In this document: piece by piece, positions 56,944-64,000 of the stretch | How the letters are laid out: every line of letters starts with the position of its first letter | Numbering within the stretch: position 1 is the first letter of the stretch | From: Cystobasidiopsis lactophilus | Taxonomy: Eukaryota; Basidiomycota; Agaricostilbomycetes; Agaricostilbales; Chionosphaeraceae | Direction: 5' to 3' | NCBI GenBank assembly: GCA_001599975.1 | Contig: BCIO01000007.1 | Span: forward strand, 128,595-192,594 | Length of the DNA: 64,000 bases | The notes under the pieces: model-generated | The model's input: the letters and a program-made list of their open reading frames with translations, nothing else | Database searches by the model: none | Told to the model about the DNA's origin: nothing | Position numbers and translations under genes: made by a program

Positions 56944-57985
56944 ATGCCCAACGGACAGCTTTTTCCTCTAGAAGCGCCTCGAGCCGGCGTTGAGCAGCAG
57001 CCACAGCAGCAGTCATGCGCAGGCAAAGTCTACGATGATTTGCCTCGCCTTTCCAAGCACGGCATTTCTGTTCGAGTGGCCTATGTGGACTTGCATGCGT
57101 GGCAAACGTTTGAGTTTCTATCCGGCGTACAGAACGAGCTTCAAGTCAACTACTACCCTTCCATGTCTCGCAGGACGCATACAACTCCAGTCGATTGGGA
57201 ATCTCTACAGCCTCCCTGTTCTATACAAACGGCGAAAGACATTCACCACGTATGTCTCTATCCCTTCTCGTACCGAGCCAGTTGCCTATGCATTGTGGTC
57301 GCGAATATCTTCCCAGTCGAGCGCTGTCGTTCGCCTCGATAAACCTGTGATACCGCAACGAAATATCTTCTTTGGTCAAAACAAGCGAGACTGCCATCCG
57401 GCGCTCGACTCTAGCTTCAACTTGACCGCCGAGTTCTACATCCCCGGGTTTGTGCACGAACGGCACATCCCACAGCGCCTGAAAGCCCTTGGGCTCCACG
57501 ACCACAAGGGCTCCCTTTCTTTCACTCACCACCAGGTGAACTATATAAGCGTCAAGGACACCCAGGATTTTTGGGCCGAGGCTTATTTCAACCCAATTTG
57601 GTGGCCATTTGGCCAGCATACAGAGAGCATAAATGCGCTTCACGCCTGTTTGGAGGATGGCTTCCCCTTGGCCATGAAGCTGTTGTTGTTTGACGGCAAT
57701 CACCTCCGGATGTACGAATACCTGTATCGTGAGTTTTCGAACTTTACACGCCGCAGAAGGCTAACGGACCTTAACCAGTGCCGCCCAAGTATGACAAATG
57801 GCAATTTAAGACCGACCAGTCCGACCAAGAAATCATGGTCCAAGAAGTCGCAAGGCAGCACCGACCGACACCAATGGGTGGCGGCCGGGCAAACGTGGCA
57901 AGAGCTTGATATGGCTGGGCCTTGCTCTTCCTTTGCTTTCTTAGCGACCTTGCTGTACAATTGGAGCCTTGCTTGCGCATCATGA
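56944..57985 (+). CDS. Hypothetical protein, multi-exon
   Basis: I do not recognise this protein. The likely first exon begins MPNGQLFPLEAPRAGVEQQP and has YDDLPRLSKHGISVRVAYVD, LHAWQTFEFLSG. A probable intron follows near 57129-57175. The later frame reads FFGQNKRDCHPALDSSFNLT, AEFYIPGFVHERHIPQRLKA, FTHHQVNYISVKDTQDFWAE, YFNPIWWPFGQHTESINALH and MKLLLFDGNHLRMYEYLY. The composition is that of a globular protein. The joins between frames are not certain, and an intron near 57730-57778 probably changes the end, so the stop at 57983 is provisional. Confidence 0.45.
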
Positions 57986-58038
57986 CTTGTGATCCACCAG
58001 CTACTCTATTCTCTTTTGACCCTTTCCACCATGAGCCC

Positions 58039-59676
58039 ATGGACATAGTTCAAGAATACCTGCCTCGCCTCGTGGGCATCTTCTTCAGCGTCTTCGACGA
58101 TAAGCAAGGCTGCAAGCTGGTCGTGAGTTTGCCACCTCGCCGACTCCCCAAGGGCGCAAAGTTGAAAGCACCAAACAAAGTACGAGGTTCCGGAAGGCTT
58201 GATCTCTTCTCCGTCCGAGGACAATGGACCTAGCTTGTTTGACCTCTCGGCGGACTATGTGATCCCGCGCCAGGGCCTCTGCGGCCACCTAGTGACCGTC
58301 TGCACCAAGACGCACAAGATCCTCGGCTTTCCCATCGCCCTGCATGGCGAGGCCTACGAACGCCAGCTGTTCATCTTTAACGTGGCGTTTGTGTTTGATA
58401 GAGACTCGGAGCTGGCCGCATTCGAGCCGCTGGTGCGCAAGACGGGTCGGGTGCTGCAGGCTCTTGAAGTTCGCATCCCCTCCCTTCCTCTGCCTAGCCA
58501 AGATACCAACGTTTGCTATCGAACAGGAATCTTCTCGGCTGCTGTCATCTGCAGAGAAGCAAAGCCGGATGTATTCAATCTTAGAGCAGCTCTAGTGAGG
58601 CTTCCATTCTTGGTTCCGGTCCGCGTCTCTAAAATTGACTTGGCAGCGAGGACCTCAACTCTTATTCTGAGACCTGCATTCAACTAGATGGCACTCGAGC
58701 ACTAGATTTACGCCTCTTCCCCATTTTCCGTGCGTTTTCGAGCCACCATTCGCGCTTTGCGCTCATTTCAATGATTTCATCGGGAGCCCACAGCAAATCC
58801 TCCCCCGGTACACGACTGGGATGTTCCGGTGCTCTTGGTCAACCTTTCCACTTTCTCAGACTCGAGCTGGGACATGACCATGCTGCGAATGATCTCGCAC
58901 ATTGACGGCACTCGGTCTACCAAGCGGATCGCCGAGCTCGCCGACGTCGAGATCAGCTTGGCCCGAGAAGCGCTGCAGCACCTCCTGTGCGTGTTCTTGC
59001 TCTATCAGATCTTTGACCAAAGTTCTCAAACAGTTGTTGCATGCACAGCTACTACTCGTGCATCGTTTTGATAGACCTGTTCCAATTCTCCAACTCGTAC
59101 GCCCTGGTCGGCGGCCCTTATTCACTGGCAGCCACAGCCGGCGACGCTCCAGAAGAAGGGGTAGAGGCTGGCGTCGAGTGCTCCAACTACGTGTCGACGT
59201 CAGCCAACCTCTGCCCTTCGCTCACCTTATTGCGTCTTTACGCCAAGCTAGCACCGGGGCTGGCACTGACGGACTGGATGGACCAGAATAACGTGCACCT
59301 GTTGGGGATCGACGTGCGGCGGATGATGAGCTTCGGAGTGATTAAGGGCTTCCTCAAGCGGGTCTACTGCTACCCATTATGGCTGGGCCACCCGCTCTAT
59401 ATCTCCGCCGAGCTCCCTCTCAACACGGCTTCCACCGCCGTTCAATCCAGAGATGGCTCAAGATCAACCTCAAGAGGAGGGTCTCGACCACCGAACACAC
59501 CGGCAGACGAGGACTCGCTGCCTTACCCGCCGGGCCTGCTCAACATGCTCGACGGCGCGCACCACACGGACGAGATCTGCTTGGAGTTCCGGGTCAGCTG
59601 GGGCACGCTCAAAGACTGGTTCGCCGCCATTGGCAAGCAGCACCAAGGGCTGCGCGTAGAATTGATCTGGATCTAG
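58039..59676 (+). CDS. NPR2: GATOR1/SEACIT subunit Npr2 (NPRL2)
   Basis: Npr2 is a subunit of the GAP complex that inhibits TORC1 when amino acids are scarce. Exon 1 reads MDIVQEYLPRLVGIFFSVFD and GCKLV. After an intron it reads YEVPEGLISSPSEDNGPSL, SADYVIPRQGLCGHLVTVCT and FIFNVAFVFDRDSELAAFEP (longin domain). Further short exons give LVRKTGRVLQALE, ESSRLLSSAEKQSRMYSILE, QLYEDLNSYSETCIQLDG and VHDWDVPVLLVNLS. The C-terminal winged-helix part has TMLRMISHIDGTRSTKRIAE, LADVEISLAREALQHLL and IVLIDLFQFSNSYALVG. A long Ser/Arg insert precedes YPPGLLNMLDGAHHTDEICL. The stop is at 59674. Domain order is that of NPRL2. Confidence 0.9.
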
Positions 59677-59728
59677 CCCCTTCTTCTACCATGTAACAAA
59701 ACCAAGTGATTTTCCATAAGCGGGTTTT

Positions 59729-60704
59729 TTAGATCTTGCCCCGGATCAAGTTTCGGAGCATCTCGCGGCCGGTGATCCGGATGGTGTGGTAGCCCGTTCC
59801 CCAGTCCAAGGTGGAAAAGAACAAGTCGGCGAGACCGAACGGCATCATAGGCGGGATCCAGCCTGGTCGGAGCCAACGGAAACTATCAGAGAGCAACACC
59901 GATGAGGTAAGAAAGGGCACGAACCTTGAGCGAGTTCCAAAGCCCAGCAGCCTTCGTGCATCTTGTATTGCTTGACCTGGCCGCGGACCAGGTGGTGCAC
60001 GTCGCCCGGCTTGTACACCTGTGCAATCAATGAGCATCAAGGAACAATTCAAGACCTAGAGAAGGGGCCGGGACGCACCTCCATCTCCAGCGAACCGGGC
60101 GCGAAAGCCCACTGCTCTCCCCTCAAGATGTTAAAGTAATCGTCGGCGGTGTGCACGCCGGAGTGGCCCTCAGTGCCTAACGGAGTGCCAAAGACGATGA
60201 GGTACTCGGTTATGCTGGCTGTATGACCGGCATTGAGCGCGACACTTCTTGTTGACAAATTAAGGGAGCCGGGGGCAAGCGACGAACCGTGAATGAGGTA
60301 CATAGCGCCCATGGCCCCTCCGGCGTTGTTAAAAACCCATTCCTCCTGAGCAGAGATGGCTGGGCCATGGGTCGAGCGCAGGGAGGAGACGATGGTGTCG
60401 ATGACCGCGCGGGTGTCGTTGCCGTGAGTGTCGACGGCCTCCTTGGCCAAGCGATGCACCTCGACGTGGTCAAAGATGTACCAACGGTCCTGGCTGAGTA
60501 TATCAGCGTGGGCTCAGCCAGGCGGCCAGGCCAGGCAGCGCAGGGCAAGCGCACTTTGATGGGGTCCAAGACGGTGTAAACAGCAATGGCAGCAGCGAGC
60601 AGCGCGCCGAGCAGGTACAGCCACGAGCTCGAACGGCGCTTGGCAGGTTGCACTTTGATTGCGTTCATGCTGCCCGGCGAGGAGACGCCTTTGACCTTGG
60701 CCAT
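59729..60704 (-). CDS. ERG2: C-8 sterol isomerase Erg2
   Basis: Erg2 moves the ring double bond from C8 to C7 in ergosterol synthesis in the ER and is related to the mammalian sigma-1 receptor. The ATG at 60704 gives [20 protein letters not shown], then a single N-terminal anchor [20 protein letters not shown]. Next come [60 protein letters not shown] and [20 protein letters not shown], then [20 protein letters not shown] and [20 protein letters not shown]. The end is [20 protein letters not shown] and [19 protein letters not shown]. The stop is at 59729, 52 bases from the convergent NPR2 stop. The conserved acidic and His residues of the cupin-like pocket are present. Confidence 0.93.
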
Positions 60705-61135
60705 CTTCGCGAGTCGACGGCGCTCGCCAAAAGTTTATGCACCGATTTTCGCCACCGAACCCGTGTTGCCTGCCAAACGAGCTTATGATGTAGTACAAGA
60801 GCTGCTGTCTATGAAACGCGCGACGGCAGTATACAATGACAAAAGGGAGAAGCCCAAAGGACGCCACACCTGGGCAACCCATTTCACGAGCCGCCACTGC
60901 ACCTCGCCGGCATTCGGTCATCGCCTCACAACCATTCATGCAGGCACCCTGAGAGGTAATCGATCGTCGACGAAGGGTGGTTGCCAAGTCATCAATCTTA
61001 CCACGGGGTCGCTGCTAAGGTCGCTGATCAGCACCGGGTCCAACCTCTGCCAGTCGGCCTTGGCCCTTCTTGGTTTGGACTATACTGTGTTTTTCCGACG
61101 AGGAATGGCGGGCTAGCATGAGGCATTTAACAAGA
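60705..61135. other. Intergenic region upstream of ERG2
   Basis: About 430 bases contain no supported gene. It carries the ERG2 promoter and the 3' end of the NLR-like gene. Confidence 0.4.
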
Positions 61136-64000
61136 CTAAGGAAATGAAATGCAATGCAATGCAATGGCCGCGCTCACAGGGTCATTAGCGAGAAGCCAGC
61201 CAAGCGCCTCCAATTCCTCGTCATATCCCCCATTGTCCCTTTGTAACTCTTTGTAAAGTTCGAGAGCTCGGAGAGCAGCGGATTGAGAGGCCGTCGAATC
61301 GCCGAGGTTGGATTGCACAACGGCCAGCTGCCAAAGCGAATGGGCCAGCTCCTTGCGGTAGACCAAAGGGTTGTCATTGAAAAGGAGCTGCCGATGCTCC
61401 CCTGCCTGATCGATTGCTGACAGAGCTTCTGGGTAGCGTCCAACTTCGGCCAAGTAGAAGGAAAGGGCGTGGAACGATCTCGCCAGGTTCTGACGGTAGG
61501 CCGAAGGGTGCTCGTCGAAAAGAAGCCGCCAATGGACTAGCGCTTGCTTATTCGCTGCCGAAGCGTCTGTGCGGCGGCCGACTTCCGCCAAGCGAACGGA
61601 GAAGTTGGTGAGCGATCGCGCCAAGTCCTTGCGATAGGCTGAAGGGTGCTCGTTGAAGAGGAGCTGCCATCGGGAAGCAGCTCTTTGGGTGTTTGCGAGA
61701 CCTTGGGCCAGCTGCCCTAGCTTAGCTTGGTATACGCCAAGGGTCTCTTCAGCAATAGCCAATTGGGCGATGACCGCGGGCTCTACCGCTGACCCACTGA
61801 AGATCCGGCCATGTAGCTCGCAGCAAGCAAGTCTGAGAGAAAGATAGGCTTCTGCTAGCTGGAGCAGTTCATGACCACGACAGCCTTGAGATGAGAAAAG
61901 ATCTGCAGCCGCTTGGTGCAGGCGCCATCCGAACGTGTCCAGCTCTTCTGAACCCACCACATCCGCGCTTGCACACACAAGACAGAACTTGGCTACAGCC
62001 TGCATATTTGCTGCATCTGGGATAGGAGGTGAGAGCGGGTGGCTGAAAAGGTCCGAGTAGAGTCGGCAAAGTGGAGCTGTCCTTGAAGCCGGGAGATCAG
62101 GATGTGCGGCAAGGAGGTGCTCAGCGATCGGAGGCAAGACCGAGAAGCGGCCGCCTCTGCAAATGACCAAAGAAGCGTTTCGAAGCACGTCGATGGCCTT
62201 TGGTCTGTTGGGCACAAGAAGCTTGATGAGGCGCATGGGCTCTGCAGAGAAGCCGGCAGGAAGATGTACAAGAAGAGTGAGCAGAGGCAAGGCGCCCTCT
62301 TCCTTGGCAATGGTGGCGCTCCTGAGCGACAATTCGATCGACACGCGCAAGCTGGTTGTCGAGTCGTCCGCCGTGCCATCCTCGAGCAGCTCGGTCCGCA
62401 GCGTTGTCCAATCTTCATAAGTGCCCGAAATGGGAGTTGAAGACGAAGAGCTGAGAGCTACTCGGGCTAAGAGAGTGATCGCAAGGCAGTGACCGGCCAT
62501 ATGCTGGGAGTCCAAGAGCTGGTCGAGGAGAGGTTGCTCCTCCGAACTGACCAAGCGATAATGGTAGTGATGAGAAAAGACGAGATGACTAGCATTAATC
62601 GAGACTGGGTCGAGGATATGATGCTGCAGACAGGGAAGTCGAAAGACTTGACGGCTTGTAACGATGATAGCAAGAGTTGAGATATCGCAAAGTTGACGAA
62701 GCACCCCTTCACTTGCGGACGAAGACAAGGACCAAATTGATTCAAAGTTGTCCAACACAAGGAGGCGACGGAACCCCCCGACCAACCGCCGGATTTCGCC
62801 AACGACCTGGCGTGCTCTCGTAGTCGAGCTTTGGTCCTTGGCGAGAAACGAACTCTCTGAGTCGAAACTTCCGAGTACGGCATATGCCAATCGCTCTCCA
62901 GCATCTGAAAAGGCTGTAATATCGAGCTGGTGACAGTAGATGAAGTGTCGGCGATGGAGAAAGAGCTGCTGGACTTTGGAGTCGTGGAGCGCAGCCTCAG
63001 CGACGCAAGTCTTGCCCAAGCCTCCGACACCAGTGACAAGAATTGACTGCTGAGAAAGGACGGCTTGGACAACGACCGAAACCTCTTCGTCGCGACCAAA
63101 AATTTGGCGAGGAGGAGGAATAGACGAAAGAGGCACTGCGCTGATTATCGGCACTTGATTTCAAACCAAGACGACAGCCCACCTACTTCGCAGTTCTTCA
63201 ATCCAGCGGGCAAAGACAGCTTGGGTGGCTTGAAAAGAGGGTTGGTCCTTAAACTTGCACATGGCGACGTGATCAGCGTCGATGGAGCCCGAACTCTCTG
63301 CTGCGAAGCCAAGACGGGCAGAGTACTCGTCGACTACCTGCGTCTTGTGGGTCAGCTTGTGCGCAGGATATCGCAGGGAGAGCCAACTTTTCGCTGCAGT
63401 CCTTCCATAAGGCGAGCCTCGTAGAAGCAGTGGAGCATGGGTTTGAACTCTTCGTAGAGCGGGCTGAAGGCATTGGAGAGATCCATGAGCGCTTCGCTGC
63501 CAAGTTGAAGTTGGTCGAGGAGCGGGGCGGACGTTGTCAAGGCGGCGAGGGAGGAGAGATTCTCGGCCAGCGAGGCCCAGGTTGTCTGTTCGGATCCACG
63601 ATGAGGCGTGCCCATGAAAACGATGCCTTTGGTGTTGTCCAGAACGGGCCAGAGGTGCTTCAACCCGGTCTGAGCTTTAGCGTGGACGAGAGCCTGCGCC
63701 CATGTCTGAGCCAAGTATTCGGACGCCATTGAGACCAGATCAGCATACCTTTTTGACCAGTAGCCCACCTGTACTATGAGCCAAAAAGATAAGGGGCCGG
63801 CTCGGGTCCTACAGGCGGCGAGAGTTTAGCGCGAGCCGGGAAGTGAGCGGAAGAGGCGCACCTCGACCGTTCTGCTGGACACAGCCTCTAGCAAGTCTTC
63901 TGCATGGTTTCTGATGCGATTCTGGTTGTCGCTTCGGGTGTTGTAGCTGTAGGTGAAAATTTGCAGCGAAGGGAAAGCAGGGGCGAGCAAGTCTTTGGGC
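61136..64000 (-). CDS. NLR-like protein: alpha/beta-hydrolase, NB-ARC, TPR (5'-partial)
   Basis: The gene enters from the right edge on the minus strand. The first visible exon reads FTYSYNTRSDNQNRIRNHAE. Further exons give DPSRPLIFLAHSTGGLLVKK (hydrolase nucleophile), ALVHAKAQTGLKHLWPVLDN and GIVFMGTPHRGSEQTTWASL, then SGSIDADHVAMCKFKDQPS (His region). These mark a SERAC1-like N-terminal hydrolase. A 51-nt intron leads to RQIFGRDEEVSVVVQAVL and the NB-ARC domain: ILVTGVGGLGKTCVAEAALH (P-loop), RRLLVLDNFESIW (Walker B), LAIIVTSRQVFRLP and MAGHCLAITLLARV. The C-terminus has at least three TPR-like units of about 44 residues (HPSAYRKDLARSLTNFSVRL, HPSAYRQNLARSFHALSFYL, NPLVYRKELAHSLWQLAVVQ). 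The stop is at 61136. Confidence 0.86.
61144..61165. repeat. Pentanucleotide microsatellite (GCAAT-type)
   Basis: Three to four GCAAT units lie inside the extreme 3' coding end of the NLR-like gene, where they encode part of AIALHCIS. Confidence 0.6.

Overview
This is a gene-dense stretch of a fungal nuclear genome. The organism is very probably a basidiomycete, perhaps a yeast-like one; the species cannot be named from the sequence alone. The evidence is: many short introns (mostly about 43-70 nt, donors often GTGCGT or GTGAGT); single genes that read through 3-6 exons; fungus-restricted proteins such as the DASH subunit Dad2, the sterol isomerase Erg2 and a DUF7918 protein; and a large NB-ARC/TPR protein of the fungal NLR type. 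I see no rRNA, tRNA, CRISPR array or intact mobile element.

Layout, left to right. 0-4.2 kb: a small oxidative/reductive group with a Baeyer-Villiger monooxygenase (runs off the left edge), a PRISE-type NAD(P)-reductase and a Dabb-domain protein. 4.6-21.3 kb: mostly housekeeping genes, namely PSF3 (GINS), SmG, PEX2, a small unknown gene, FRS2, an SDR, an F-box gene, an F-box-like/2OG-oxygenase gene, a degenerate zinc-finger gene, DAD2 and an asparaginase. 21.3-28 kb: a gene-poor zone with a purine-rich + strand, a minisatellite and at least one likely minus-strand membrane-protein gene. 28-36 kb: YPT6 (Rab6), an LCAT-like lipase, a repeat-bearing mosaic interval and PRP45 (SNW). 36-46 kb: an unassigned interval, a cupin dioxygenase, an unknown gene, MIF2/CENP-C and a peroxisomal alpha/beta-hydrolase. 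46.6-61 kb: REX4, an SDR, a DUF7918 gene, a membrane-anchored TAP-type peptidase, a ubiquitin-like/AN1 gene, an unknown gene, NPR2 and ERG2. 61.1-64 kb: a hydrolase-NB-ARC-TPR NLR-like gene that runs off the right edge.

The genes are mostly unrelated in pathway. Possible links are the left-end oxidative group, which with the 38-kb acetophenone-dioxygenase-like cupin suggests catabolism of aromatic or ketone compounds, and a peroxisomal theme (PEX2, and a hydrolase ending in SKL). The most unusual observations are the NLR-like gene, an F-box-like/2OG-oxygenase fusion beside another F-box gene, a 6-nt microexon in SmG, three GC-AG introns that share a GCAAGT donor, and a mosaic duplication of the YPT6 3' flank. 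Exon boundaries below were read by eye from splice signals and family motifs and were not tested with transcripts.
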